Assembly: GCF_031877795.1 (NCBI RefSeq)
Contig: NC_133931.1
Coordinates: 128,440,621 to 128,504,620 of the forward strand
DNA: 64,000 nucleotides
Origin: Strix aluco
Lineage: Eukaryota; Chordata; Aves; Strigiformes; Strigidae
Reading direction: 5' to 3'
The notes under the pieces were generated by a model. It worked only from the letters and a program-made list of their open reading frames with translations, searched no databases and was not told the origin of the DNA. This document shows positions 12,111 through 27,559 of the stretch, in pieces (position 1 is the stretch's first letter; the number at the start of each line of letters is the position of its first letter). The translations under genes and the position numbers were made by a program.

Positions 12111-15100
12111 ATCTGTAGAGACTGCAAAAGGATAGTAAACCAACCAGATAATTGAGATCAAATATGGAAATACGTATAGGGAAGACATACAGGGAAATGT
12201 CAAATTATGTTAAGAATGGAGTTTAAAGCGATAATGCCAAACAGCTACCTGTTCCCACTAAAGTTAACAGAAATATTTACAACAGTAAGACACTCAAAAA
12301 TCTGACCATTTAGTAAGATGTCAAGAATGTATTTAGAAGACAAGCAGGGCTGGTTTTCAAAAGCACCACTTACTCAGGCTTTGTTTCCAAACTCCAAAGC
12401 AACTGCTGGAGTATAGCTGTTGAAAACAGGGCATTTAACTAGAAAACTCAATATATATCTAAGGCACCAAGTCTCAGACAATCAAATTAGAAAATCTTTG
12501 TCCATTTATTTGCTTGTATAAAGCAAATAAAATTAAGCTGTTTCAGCTGCCAAATACACTGAGGGAAAGTGAGACCCTCTTGGAAGTAAAAGTTAACATC
12601 AGTAAAATATGGTCACACACGTTATGTGCTCTTAAAATAAACCTAATCAGTTTTATATAAAACTTAGAGAAAGCAAGCAAAGCAGAGTGTGGAATGCTAC
12701 AGAGCACAGACAAACACAATTTTTAAACAAGACTTGAAGCTCGGACCCAGAGCTACAGCTTTGGGCCTCACTGAATTTTTATTTGAGTACAGTAGTGACT
12801 TTTATTACTGTTCTAATACACAGGAATGTGTCCTAGAGATTGCACTGATAGCTGTTATTCCCCTGGGTGCATCAGAGTAAGACAACCAAATGGCTTTGCA
12901 GGGGCACTTGTTCGAATGCAGCCAATGTGTCACAACAGACAACGTGTATGCAGTAAACACCTTGACCTGTATATACTATTCTGATTCTCTCACATACATA
13001 AGGCTAGAAAAATGTAGCTCTTATTTTTGTTTTCATCTTACATGGTTTTTTATCTGAAAAGACCCTCAGTACAGACTAGTCATAGCACCGAGTCTGGGGA
13101 TGTTCATTCCCTCTGAAGTAATAAATGGCCAATTCATAACAGGACTGCTTTGAGAACCAGCAATCAATACAGGCACTAAAGTATGGTTTAGACAGACATT
13201 CCGGTTCTTATCAGTGTGCACAGACAACGATAACACAAAAACACTGATATCAGAGTATTATGTGGTTACCCCATCTCTCTTTACTAGGGGACACTGCCCT
13301 TCATCAGTGTCACCAACAAATCAATTGGTCACTTAAGAAGATGTCTGTAAGTGCTCATCTTGTCTCTTGCTTGAAATGTATTGCAACCATTTTTCCGTTA
13401 AGTTTCACATAAAAAGGATTTGCTGAAGCTGTGCAACTGGGATAAACCAAAGAACCGATTTACTGAAATAGCTTAGAAATGGTTTAATGTTGCAGTGGTG
13501 TCAACAAAGCAGATTTTTTAAAATTTCCTCCTGACAACAAAGGAAAAATATCCACTCCAAAGCCACGCATAAAGGGAATCTTTTTTTTAAAGTTTTCCCA
13601 CCTGTCTGAAGGGAAAACAACATTCATCTGAAGGGCTTTGAGATCTACAAATGAAGTCAGCACCACCAACTGTATTTTTAAAAGTGAAGTGACAACCAAT
13701 GCTGTAAAATAAAAATATGTTCACCTTAGCAAACCTGACAGAAGAGAAAGATGAAAATAAATAGAAAAATAATGAAGCAATGTTTAGTGCTTCCACAGAG
13801 TCTCAGTTTTCCTGGATCCATAGTCCTTTTGACTCCTGAAGCAAAATTTCCATTCCTACCATTGCCAATTTATGATCCACCAAAGGTATCTGAAAGGCCT
13901 GAATTGCTGGCTTCAAAACTGTGATTCCAGAGTGTCATGGGTAAGACTCACTGCATATGTGATGGAGAACCAATATTCATGAGAGTGGCTTTCTGCATAT
14001 CCACCAGCCATACCTCAAAGGACTAGAGCAATGGATCACAAAGTCTGAAAGTCCTCAGCAGGGACCACTGAAGCATCCAGCCAAAGTGTCAGGCTATCAC
14101 ACTGCTACTCAACTGATAGCTCCCAACTCACCTGGACAGCGAGGCTCCAACATACTGTCTTTCTTGCACTTCCAGCACTGGTTTATAGGCTTGAAGAAGT
14201 AAGCTAACATCTTCTGCCTTCCATATGCACAAGGCTGCACCATATCCTAGATGCACACTTCCCAGTCTACAGTTAATAACTAGATAATTTCATAGCAGAC
14301 TGTCTTTAAATCTGTCTCACACACTGATTGACAAAGGCACTTTTCCCTTTAAGGGCAGCTTTTCTCCTCCATACCATTTTACTTGCTGTAGGTGAAAGCT
14401 TGAGCTTGTATCACAACTGTAAGTGTTGTTGTTGAGTAAGACGTTAGAAAATAAGTTCAAAAACACAACACTAAAAGAAGCATAGTCAAATAGTAAAACA
14501 CCTATTGTCATATATTTATGCAGGATTGCTCACAGAAACCTTATCACCACTGCATAACAATTTTGGTCCAGTACTGAAGACCATGAAGCACAAGCCATAA
14601 CACAGTAGGTCTACTTGAAGACAACAAAACCAGGCATTGTCAGAGGATAAAATGTCTCATCTTGCAAAAGCACAACTGGAGTGCTCATATTAAACTCAAG
14701 CATAGACAAAAGGATGAACTATGATATCAAAACTATAAATACAATGGTTAGCAAGGAAGTTTTCAGAATTCACCAGGTGTTTAGCGCTTTATGTAAGGAA
14801 AATGTGCTCTTTTAGTGGCACTGTTATTACATAAGATTTCCCACATGCACATAATGTGAGAGCCCAAACAACATTTAGCTCTGCAATGTAATACAACCGC
14901 AGTAATGATAATCCACTCATCTCAATCATTTTTCACAGATATCTTCTGCATCATAGAAAATGTGGTCTGGGGATCTGTCCATCCCGTAAGCATGTCTCTA
15001 CCTAGTTCTTCAGTCCTGATTTCAAGACCTCACCAGCTACCCAGACACAGAACAACTCTTACTACAGTTCCATATCTTTGGCTGTCAGTCTGTAACCACA

Positions 15101-18100
15101 ATGTCTGCAAAAGTTGTAAAATATTTCAGCACAAGACATGGATTCTATTTTCATGAATGACAAAATTATCTATATTGGGGCAGCTGAAAAGGTGTGGGTT
15201 ATGCTATGTGACCTCAGTTGGGTTCAATATAAACTATGAAACTGTTATGGTAGCAGCTGGAAAAATATCTTTAACATCTCAGGAGGGGGCTGATGGGCAG
15301 TCTCACACCTGCCCATATCAACCACTCATTTCTAGAAATATGGTGCCATTTAAGACACTACAATAGGCAGTGAGTATTAAGCAATAATCTCTACGGGAAA
15401 AGCTGTATAAACTGCAGCTAAAGAGCTAGCACTGTTTTTGTTTCAACTTGGACAGATTCTTTGCTTCCAACAACTTTTATTTTTTTTATTCCACAGATGC
15501 TAGCTGAAATTATCTGTGCTTTTAGAGCACTATTTTCCGTGTCAGACCACGATTACTATGCCTTAGCAATGGCCATTAGATTTCATTGGTCAAGGTATCA
15601 TTCAGAGCCCACACATACAATGCAAGGACTGTAAAACAACCCAGTCTAAATCTAACCTGCAAATAGGAAAGGAGAGTTTGTACTTATATTTCTCTGGACT
15701 TCAGAAGTAGTTTCTCCACTTAGTGGTTATTAAATCAACTTGAATAGCAGTGGAAGTAGAATTAAATACTTAAGATTCTTACACTCACTATAGTTTATAT
15801 CATTTTCATAGTTGCTCCTAACATGGTTTCTCTACAGTTTCCTCACTGCCTGATAGGCAACAACAAAACAAATGAACTAATTAAATAATTCAATAAAAAC
15901 TGAATTTATTTTAGAAAAAAGAGAAGGGTTTTAATCTTGTTAAATTGTTCCTTTGACATGGATAATTTTCAAGACTGGACCTATTATAAATTGAAAGATC
16001 ATGCGAAGTTTTGTCCTTAGACTAATCAAGCTCCAGTGAATCTTCTGAAGAAAATGAAGTGCTAATAATAGGAGAGAGTGCAAAGCTATTATATATCAAG
16101 GGCCAAAGCCTCTAGTGTAATGAAATAAGCAGAACATGTCTGCAAACTTAGGCAAGGTAAAGGCAAACATTTCTACTGCGCATTTCTTTAAAAGAATATA
16201 AAGAGCACTGAATCAATAAATCACTGAAAAGATTCTTATTTTGTACAAGCTGAAGGTCAGTACAGGTCATTCCCACTAAAGCAGACAGAGCTTGTTAATT
16301 TAATCCAGCAGATTTGGCAGGGAAACCAAATAGGGATTTAATCAGCCACAGAAGGTGGTGAACATCTCCGAAAATTGAATAATCATTGTGCCAGACAGTA
16401 AACATCATTATGGAAAGTAAAAAAGGAAAGAACAAAAGTGTCCCCTTTTCATGCTGTTCATTAACTTCTTCAAACAGGTAATAAATGATTTAAAACAACT
16501 GTCTCTGGAAAACAGAAACACCACATATAAGAGCAGCCAGTCAATAGTTTAGCACATTTATGATGACATTAAACTTCTCTTAACTATAGCTCCTCCTTCT
16601 CCTGCATTGTAGTTCTTTCATTAAAAGCTGCCTCATGAAGTAATACTGCTATTGCTCTAATAAAAAAGAGATTAATTCACTCTTTCTGCTTTTTTCAGTT
16701 CACAGAAAGACAAAAAAATCAAACATTTCCAAATACATTTTCCTATATTTTGCAAGAATTGCCCAAGATGGGATACTGACATCTCAACCTCTTCAGAACA
16801 GTATATGCTAGTATTTTGTCTATTTGGGGTTTGGATTATTTTTTCATTTTCACAATACATTATTTGCAATAATGCCATCAGCATTTTATTTCAGAGATGA
16901 AGTTATTTCTACCACAAAACACTTCTCTAAATCAGTCTTTCTGTTTCACCTACATCTAATTAAATGGTTTTCTTCCCCATATATTTATTATATACTCATA
17001 TTGTAAGAGGATAAATTCTGTCCTTAATCAGTAGAAATTCACATAAGCTGATGTGCTAAAATAGTTCATGTCTTCCACTGACATAAGATTTAATCCTTGT
17101 GGTTTAAAAGGAAATTCATAAAAAGGACATTTATATTCAAAATTAAAATAAATCCTTTGCTGAAGTCACACAGATGATCCTGTACCCAGTAAAGTTACAT
17201 TAATCTGTAGAGACCTCATATTCACAGTACTTAAATTTCAGACTTCTGCAAAAAGAGAAAAAAATGTGTATCTGAAAGTTTTTTGAGACAATCTTCTGTT
17301 CATACTGGAAAGCTCAGTAGTTCAGAATTCCAAGCTTATATATCTATGGAGGAGAGTTAATTATTTCTCAATTTCTCCATGAAATGACATTTCAGAATTT
17401 GAATAATATTCATTATAACCAAATTTCCAGCAATCTTTGATCAAAACCTCAATCTTCCATTTTTAGGAAAGAGAACATTTTTTTGGTGCTAAAAACATGC
17501 CCACCAAACAACCTTTTCTGAATCAAGGGGACACCCAGCCACAAACTAAAATATGCATGTTCTTCAACCTCATTTAAAATGAATGTGAGACTAGTAAAAT
17601 AAATAAGACATTTGTATCCATCATTTTACATTTATATTGATAGGGTAAGAAAACATAAATTGTGAATGGATTCTCCTGGCTTGATCTCACACTTCAGTTG
17701 GTTAAAAGGAAGCCAGCCAAAGTCAATTTGGAGTTAAAATTTCAAGCACTTTGTTAATTTAGTGCTTATTTTCATTTGAATAACAGAAATAGTTATGCTG
17801 CTAGTGACAAGAAATAAAACATGCTGAAATCATCTTTGATGATGCTCAAGGTGTAAATTGCCTCTTTCATCTGAAACAATTTAAAGTACTGCATCTTGCT
17901 GCTTCAACACAGAAATAAGATTTCTGCTCAACCCATTGACAGTATCCAACCAGCACGTAGCATACATGAAATACTACTGACATAGCCAAGGATGTGGAGA
18001 CAAATTTCAAGGCATTATTAATTCCTGCAAACAGGACCTCCATTTCTTTAATCAACTCACTTGTGGGAACCACACTCAGCATAGTGCTGTCATGCAATGT

Positions 18101-21100
18101 GACTTTATCTACGGGTGCTGAGACAAACTGGGGGAATTGTAGCATTTCACAGAGATTGGGAATGTTTCTGATGTATTACACTGATAATGCACTGTTTGCT
18201 TACATTTTTTTGTGCTATATTCCACAAAGAACCTGAAGCAGATCCACTGCTGGTGATGTGTGGAGAGGGCCATATCAGAGGCAGAAAGCATTTCAAAGAT
18301 GCCATATGTCAGAGTGGATATCCCACAAATGATTTGTAGGATACATCTACATTACTGTTTCAGTTCAGATCAGGAAAGTACTTTTGAACTGAATCTCCTG
18401 ACCATTCCCACTTACTGCTCTCTCTGTCACATCTGAGGGTGGTTTTGGACCACATCAACTCAGGCATTAGGGCTGTTAATGAGGTCCAGTGCACAGGACC
18501 GAGCAAGGCAGCAGCAAAGCCCTTAAACTCTGTATATTCCAGCTGTCGGGTCCTCTGCACCAACTGTTTTGCCCTGCAGATCCACTCCTACTTTGCTACA
18601 AGATTTGCACACAGGGATACAGCCAGACTGCTTTATCTATCTGGGGTGGACTGGGACAGTAATCAGTGCTTTCCTTCACAAATCCTGAAACTAACTTGCA
18701 ATGGTTATTTTGGGCAAAGGGTGTTTCATTCATTTGGATGGATGTATTTTATTTACCATAGTAATTCCTCCAGTGTAAACACAGTGTTAGAAAACTGTGA
18801 TTTTCTAAAGAAATGAGACATCCAAAACCTATCAGATTTCATTGGATACTGGGCACCTAACTCCTGTGGAGAAAATCTTAAGTTTATCATGTGGCAAGTT
18901 CACTAAAATGCCTTTTATTACCATTTTTACTGTAAAAGAAAAATGTATGCAGGCAAAAAATGCTTTACTAGCAAACCCACTACTTTCTAGAAATTCCTGG
19001 TAATTTGATACATCATGCTATTCACAGCTTCCCCTTAACAGTGGTAATTGAGTTAGGCCTTTCTATTACAAAATGCAAAAGCAACTACAGACTTGGCTCC
19101 AAGAGTATCTCCTGTTAGTATGAACAGTTTAAGATGTATGGCATTGCAAAAACAGTATCTGTCAGGGTAGACAGCACCCACTAAGCATTTTCAGTTCTAT
19201 CTCTATGTAAACATTTGTCAATTCAGTGTTGTACTTCACTCTATTTGCTGAGAAAACCTTCCAGGTAAAAATGGATACTTCAAATTTTCAATACAGATTT
19301 ATAGAAAGTCTTAAAAGATCGTGTATAAGATTATTACCTAATCACTCAGAGGTGAAACAGAAGAACAAGACTCAAATTTTGCAGAATTTATAAATGTTTG
19401 GTGCTTCAATTAAATTTTTTTTTAGATCTGATAGTGTCCTCTTACCTTTGTCATAAGAAATTATTTTAGAAATTTCAGTTCGTTGGCTCAGTTTCACAAA
19501 ATTCCAAAGCTACATTTTGTTCCTGAAGTAAAATATTGCAAAAATAAAGCTAAATTTTTAAACTATTTTAGAGATAAATGATTCATATCTGATGAGCTGT
19601 GAAAAACTGGAAAGTTACAAAGGAAAAAAGGGGGATGTAATGAATTTAACAGAAATGCCACATGGTTCTTTTTTAATGATGTTGATATTTTAATCCTAGA
19701 ACAAGTGTTTGCAAGGTTCCAAATGTTGGCTGAGAAATAAAAACCTGCTAATTATTTTGCTTTTAAAAGAATACCTTTCATCCTTCAATAGATCTTTTTA
19801 AAAGAAATCATCTGAATATCAATAAATCATAGATTTTTAAAAATACTGTGATCATAAACATTTCTGAGATGTAGATCACAGCCAATAAAATGATCTCTTC
19901 ATTTTATTTTGTGGGATACATTTCTTTTATAGCATTCTGAACATTTATATATTTTCTCCCAGTAAGTTTTGCTGAAGAGTTCTAAGGTTTTGCTCATGAA
20001 AATGAGTTTGAGTACTGGGTAACCTCTGCATCTAACAACACACACCATAGCAAAAGGCTAACACAGTCTATGGGGATTAAAAGCTCAATGGAAATAGATC
20101 ACCTTAGTGAGTTTTAAAATCATATCCCTTAGAAAACAGGTACATATAAGCAGTGACTGTGCAAACTCTTACTTGCTTCACCTCTTGGAAAGAATGCCTT
20201 CAGAGATACTCTGATTCTATTAGCTCTGAGCCTTTCCTGTTTGTTTTCTGGAGAGAGAATGATTTACTGATTTTGGTACATACTACTTAGAGCTGAGTGA
20301 AAAGAAAAATCTGTGGAATTGGTTATATTTCTGTTCTGCAAAACCCAGAAAAACTATAGTGTAAAAATTATTTGATTGCCCTTTCTCCTTCTTTGAATAA
20401 ATAATAAGAGGCTGCTATCCTGCTTCAACTTCCAAAAATAGAACAAGAGCAATCTCAGAATCAGGATCTTAGACAGGGAAAAATCCAGACCAATTATCTT
20501 TATCTTCATTATTTTAGAGCACTGAAAAGTTTGCCAGGATATCATACAGTGCAAAGAAATATAGAGATGATGCCCCAGATTTCAGACAAAGGGGAAGAAG
20601 GATGTTAAGTTGCATTTTCAGCTATCTTGATGAAGATTATGCATGTTCTGTGGAAGAACCTGTTTTAAATACATTTTAAAAATTATTTTAAATAGGTGAC
20701 ATGGCAGATACAGATTTTGAGAAAAGGTTAGTCCTAGGAGAAGACCATGTAGAACAGGTCCTCCTGCCAGTTTAAATCATCTCAGCATAAACAGGGGATG
20801 AGTCAAGGAATACCTTTTCTATAGACTTTCTTTAACTTTTCTCCTGGACTCTTAACTCTGTTCGTGGGGGTGGAGTTTTCCTAGAGGTCTGTGTATGAAA
20901 AAGCAATAAAAAGGTGATCTATATAGCATCTTGCTCCATCGGTAGGAATTTAAAGGAGTTTTCCGTGTGGCCAGTAGCTTGTGTCTTTGGAATGATGCTG
21001 TGTGCCTCTTGCTGTCTTCAAGATTCTTCGGTCTTACCTTCTTGAATATTGTGTAACAAAATTTACTAATAAAAAGAAAGCAAGAACTTTGAAAAAGCAA

Positions 21101-24100
21101 AGTTAAGCTTACATGTGAAAATAAACAAGAAAAACTCTGCTTGAAATACACCTGAGAGAACTGAGCACAACAAATACCTTGTTAATCTTGGTTATACAGC
21201 TAAACCTACTGAAAACAGGTGAACACTTGCAAGGTACTTTTTTCAAGTTGTTACAATGAGCAGTACCACTTCCCACTATTTAGTTGTTTCCAAAGATTTA
21301 GAGATGATCTTCCTAGTAAGGTAAGGTAACACAGCCTATGTGTCATATATGAACTACTGAGTGAGCTAGGGTAATGTCTACCTGCCCTGATCTCATAGAG
21401 TTCCCTAATGACTAATAAAATCAAATCTTTCCTCTGTTTCCATCTAAAGGAAACTATGAAGTACTGAGATCAGTTAGCCTGTCATGGTAGATTGTTCACT
21501 ATATAATTTAGTCTACAGGCTTAATCACATGAATAAAAATGCAACCTTAAAAGGTTTTGAAAAATATTTTAGCTTCTCACATAATATGATGTTAAAGTAC
21601 AGATAAGTACTGTGTGGAAGCCCCATTAAGACAATACATAATTTTGATTTTGCATATATCCTTAGCTGTTTTACAGAACACTGAATTCAATTTAATCCCA
21701 AACATGAAAAGCATGAATTAATTAAACAATATATTATATTAACACAGATATTTCTGATTCTGTTTCTTAGCCTTTTATGGTAGAGTGAGCATTTCCTTGA
21801 ATTAATGTACAGTGTTAATAACAGTATTTAGAAGAAATGTATTTAAAGATGTAACAGTTTATTTGAAGCAGCCAGGTAAAATGAACAGCTATTCTAATTA
21901 TATCTTCTAAAGGCTGTACTAATCATGTGGATTGTGTCCCCCTTTCCACTGTGGAAGTTTAAGAAAAATACAGAATTAGTTCAGGAGCTGGGCAAAATTA
22001 TTTTCAAGTTGTGAAACACCCTTCTTGATCCTGCTTATTTTATCACTTTGAATGAAACGTTGACTGAGAACCTGCTCAACGTCTGTGAAATTGAGACCTC
22101 CCCACAATTACCTTCCAATACTACCAGCAGGATTCACAAATGGTATACAGGATTTCTCAAGATTATCAGTGTATGACACTAAATGAGTTTCTGCTTTCAG
22201 TACACAAGAAGTCTGAATTCAGAAGGTATTACCTTACTCCTAAATATGTCAAATCCAGTGAAGTTGCAGTTTCAATCTTTAATACAATTTAGCTGTGCAG
22301 AAACAACTGCTAAAATGGCAGTACTCAGTGATACAAATTTTACACTGCAGAGTTTCTCAAATTTTGGCCCTTTTTACTGGAAGCAAAGTGTCTATACACT
22401 GGATAAAAGGGAAGTGAGATGATAATATATGTTGCAAAAAATATTCACTGGTCATGTTAAATCCAGCTGGGACATACAGAGCTCCTTGGGAGAAGTATGA
22501 TATACAGCTTTTACACTTAAACATCTCTGTTTTATTAGAAACATTTGCACTATAACAGAAGGAAAATGAAAGGAAAGAATAACCATGAATACATGAACAA
22601 GAAGAAATGGAGCCACCAAAGAAATAGAGGTTATGAAGGAAGTATGGAAACAAAATGAAGGAGGCCACAAAAACTCTGGTTATTGCACTCTGTAAGTGAC
22701 TACAGTTATGAACATAGTCTTTGTTATGAAAGGCATTTATGTCCCAGTCATTATTCTGAGCTGTGCCTACATGAACAACAAATCTCTATTGAATATAGTC
22801 TTTGGAGTTCAATGTGCACCCACTTCTGCCTGCTTTGCCATTGGGTCCTAGAGCCTACAGGGTCCTTTACTCCAATGTCCTTTATAACACTGTGCCACTG
22901 AAAAACTTGCCTTTTTCTCATAACCTGTCTTTGATTTCTGATTGCTTTCCTATGTTATTGCTTTGATTAATCATTTTAAATGACCAGTCACCATTTGCTA
23001 GTGCAGAAAACCAGCTCATTTAACCAACTGTTAACATGCTGTTTCCTCTTTTCATTTTCTACCCAGTTTACTGCCATGTACAATATTTAATGAAGCTCAG
23101 CATTCCTTGATAGATATCTTTTCAATTTCCTTTCAACTTAACAAGCTGCACTTCAAAGCCTTCCTTTGAACCTGGGGAGGAGGCTACACCCAAACCTTTT
23201 TGTATACCTTAGGAGAGAGCTAAAAAACACATTTTCACTGCAGAAGGCTTTCTTCTTTGCTTGTGCTGTGAAAAACTCTTCTCTGCATCTATCATCTGTT
23301 ATATTAATTGTGCTCCCTACCTTCCTCTGAAGCATTGTTTATTTCAGGCTTAATTTATCTACTTATTTAATTTACACCTGTTGTATATGCAATTATAACT
23401 ATATTCTTGATTCTAGATCCTTTGGTGGCTATTATTATACTTTGTTCAGTTACACTGTGGTCAGCTGGAAATGCTTGCACATGGCATAACTCTCTCTGAA
23501 GATGTATTTGCTTCATCCTTCTCATCTAAAATAAAAGTTATTCCAATAGCAGGAAAATGGGATACAATATAAATATGGTTATGTCTTATAGAGATACTTC
23601 GAAATGTTCTGAACAAATCCAGAACATTTCATGGAAGAGGTCAATACAGAAGCACATCCAGTATCTGTTTTAAATAAAAGAGTGATCCAGTTTTCTGTAC
23701 CCACCTGCACAGCTCAGGTGTGTGAGCAGTGGAAACAATTTCTGTTTCTGAACAGCAGTTTCACAGAGAGACCTAACAGGAGAAAATCTCAGCTGTAGTT
23801 CTTTCTCTAGTGTTTCCTACCAGCTGTCTTCAATAACTCCCACACGTGCTGTATTATAAACCCAAGGCATGTGACAGCTGTCATTTCCTATGGAAGCAAC
23901 TTAAGAATCTTGAGAGGCTCTTGAATTCCATTCCAGTATCTGACTGACTTTGCAGTTTGGGAGCAGTGGGTGTCAACCCACATGTCCTTTCCTGTGAATT
24001 CTTATTGAATACTAACGGGAGCAGGCTTGAAACTGAAAACTGAAGAGAGGTAGGCATCCTGCAGAACTGACATTAGAATTATCTCCACTTACCTGTACGG

Positions 24101-27100
24101 TTTTAGCAACAGGTTAGCACAAGATGTATCTATCTCAATCCACTTGAATTATAAGAGGATTTCATTTTAAAAGATAAGATAAAAAACAACACTAGTTTTG
24201 GTCTTGCAAGAGCATGCTTCAATCCAATGCCATTTCTTTTAAACTATTTAATGAGTGAACAGAACCTAGTGATTTTCTGAACCTAGCACAAAATTTACGT
24301 GTTCAGCTTAGCTTTCCCCTTGAAGCTTTTCACCATGCACCACACAGAAAACAGCATAAGTAAAGACAACAGCATCCCTGTACAGGAGTCAAGCTATTTG
24401 TCATACAGACCAAAAAGGATTATTTGAAATAAGGCAGAATCTGAAAAGAATGTTGGGGGGTGTGTGTTATTCATGTGCTTATACAGGTATCACCTTGCTC
24501 AGTATTCTAAGGGTTCTCAGTCTTGTCCATTTCTAAAAGTCTCACAGACTGAAAAAGCTTGATTTCCTATGAAAGCAGTGTTGTTATGATGCACTCATGA
24601 TAAGATCACAGTGCACTGTAAATTATCACTCACCAGGTTTCATAATGACTTGTGTTTCTGCCATAACTGACTGTATTTGTGAATATTCTTTTTCAGTTCA
24701 ATTTAAATTTTCTCATCCAATTCCAATATAATCATTCTTTCTCTTTCAAAAACCCTATTACTTGTTTTCTAGCATAAACTTCATGAATGACAATGGAAGG
24801 ATATAAAATGCTATAACAATTTTATGCTATTATTTGCTGTGATTTCATTGGGCCTACAGCTTCTTTACAACTTTCTTCTTACTTACAGTCCATACTTCCT
24901 TCAGACTGCTTAGTACAAGATAATGGAAGATTTTCCTGGATAATGCCAAATTTTCCGGATGTAAAGAAACTGTTTTACACCCTTCTCTGACCAAGATTCA
25001 AATCTTCATATATCTCCAGGACCTGGTCACAGTCTTCATTGTGGGCTGACATATTCCCTCTATGACCTCAGTTTTCTTTAATGTAACCCTTAGGAAGAGC
25101 CTAGTTTTATGCAACCGCCATTAAACTCTCATCGTCTTTTCAGACACCCTTTGGCAACCTAGTTATAATTGACTACCTTCTCTTCATTATTTTTTCTCTT
25201 TTCTAACTCTTTTTCCTTAGTACTTCCCCCATTCCATTCTCCCTGTTCACCATTTGTTGATATTCATCTAATCACTTATTCTCATTAGAAGTATATTCAT
25301 CATTTAATTTTGGAACCTGGTCCAAGATTCAATCTCATCTATCAGTCCCTATCTCATATGAAAATTGAAAGCCTTGTTAAAGGCATGAAGTTTATTATTT
25401 GATGTCACATATCTTTTATTTATCCATGTATTAGATTAAAAGTTTGATTCATGTTTAACTAGAAGCTTTTAAAAGTCTTGCTACCAAAGAGTTACAAGGT
25501 ATATGATGATACTGTGAAGTTGAGGTGAGATTTCTAACGGTGTTGAGGCTGAGATCTTGAATGGTTTTGCTCTTGATTTCTGAAGGCTACAGACCTTAGA
25601 TAGCCACAACACAATCCTGCTCAATAACCCCTTTTCTTGCCATGACAGACAGAATTCTTTATTTTTCCAGCACAATGGGGACCTTCAAACATACAGTGGA
25701 ACACAGAAACTAGCTAAGGACTTGGAAGTCAAATGTAGCAAAGGACAGCCCAGATTTAGTGTACAGAGATGACTAACATGGTACAATTGAGCTCAGTGAG
25801 TTTTGAAACAGTACATGAGCAACTCATGTCTTCAGTCAGAAGAGAAAATACCTTTGATCTATGAACATGTCAAAGACAGGCTGACAGGTGGAGCTATATT
25901 GCAGGAGGAAAAATAAAACAAAAAGTAGATTTTTAACTGTGGGAGGAAAGAAGTCCACTGCATCAGAGTTTCCACACTGTTATCAGTTGTTCCACTGCAC
26001 TAATTGTTAGTGTCCTACTATTATTAAATTAATTCCTCAGAGATAAACATGGCACACAGGAGAGCTGAATGCTGTGGCCCTAATTCTGCTATGTTAAGGG
26101 TCTATAGTATTACTGTGCACACAGGGCTCCACATATCTGAATAAGAGAAGGCCTCATTGGCCTTAAAAGTAAAGTTTTATTCCAGTTCTGTTCCCAGTAC
26201 TGTACAAAGATAGCAAAAAGCTACACAGTAGATGGTTGTGGATATGCATAGCTGAAGCATATCCACATGAGCCATGTTATCTGATTTCCAGGCTTTAAAT
26301 GCAGTGTCTGTTGTAATACCTGTCTACAAGAACAGATTTTATATAATGGGACAAACTCCACATGTTTCTATACAGGATGAATTTCTGTTTGTCTAGTAGT
26401 CCAGTGAGACAAAAAATGGTGAGTAATGGTATGCATAGAAGCTTGAGAGCATGTGAAAGAGCCTGTAACAGTTACTATAACACAGTGAACTAGGGATGCT
26501 GGCTCAGTACTTGGTCTTGAAGTGGGGAAGGAAGCTGAAAAGACAATATATTGAGAAGAGCGACCTGAAATGGCCTGGGAACTAAAGATCTCAGAAGACA
26601 GCAGATGGCATGAGAGAGACTGAAAGTTACTAACTGACAAATGAGGAGGAAATGTTTTCATAACAGTATTTAATTGAAAGTCTGTTCAAGCAGAATCCAG
26701 AAAGCTTTCAGAGTAATTATGGTTTCTCTGGCATTTCTACATCCATTAAATAAATCTGAACACCTAAATGTTTGAATAGTAGCACTCAAAACACTAGTAG
26801 CCAGTAGTAGAGAGCCTCAGAATCCTTTCTTATCTTGTTCCATTTAACTCCTTGGGAGAAAAGAACTCTTAACATCTACAACAATAAAACACCAGTCACA
26901 AATTTAATGTGATAAAGACATTAGTTTTGTAGTGAAATCTCAGGCAGGCTAGCATGACCTTGATTTTGAATTAAATTGTGAGAGCAAATTGCACCGGCAC
27001 AGGATCCAAACTCTCCATGGACCACACTGGGATGAAGATAAAATAATCCTCTAGATGAGCAGTAATGCCAACCCTATAGAAGTCAAGGTGTTTTCTGGGT

Positions 27101-27559
27101 CCAAATCAGAGAAATCCCATCCATATTTACTATACTGCTTCTCCAAAATAAAAAATGGAAGAACCCACAAAAATGTCTCCATTTGAAATGGTGGAGCTAT
27201 GGTGGAGATAACCAGTGGATAGACTCAAAGGGGGAAAAGGAATAGGAATATAGGAATGCAGCAGACAGGACAATCTGTAGCCAGAAGATAGTATCTGAAA
27301 GGAGTAATTGACTTTAACTACAGAAAGAAAAGGCATTCCTGGATTCCAGGTAGGGTGGGACAATGACAATTGCACAATGTGTATATTTAAAAGGATATTG
27401 TGAAATCCAAGGCAAACATTGAAGAGGTTGTTTAATAAGTCAAAAGGGAGCTGTTCCATACAGCTGCACAATAGCAAATATAAAACTTCTAGCTACAGAC
27501 AAGAAAAACAGTTGTTCAATAACTCAATAATATTAATAGCCTGATAACTTTTAAAAATT
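12111..27559. other. Long AT-rich gene-free stretch
   Basis: More than 15 kb with no frame resembling a known protein. The largest frames (18,439-18,816 plus, 125 codons; 22,357-22,668 minus, 103 codons; 20,852-21,151 minus, 99 codons; 26,368-26,661 minus, 97 codons) have no visible domain, signal peptide or exon-boundary support. The 18,360-18,620 part is a little less AT-rich than its neighbours but was not identified. I see no RNA gene and no CpG island. This could be a gene desert or intron. Confidence 0.6.

Noticed and set aside
11922..12203. Opposed open frames in the LTR fragment
   Set aside because: They fall in the repeated units of a non-coding LTR and overlap each other on opposite strands.
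18439..18816. 125-codon plus-strand frame
   Set aside because: No family resemblance and no exon boundary signals; Cys- and Ser-rich translation typical of non-coding DNA.
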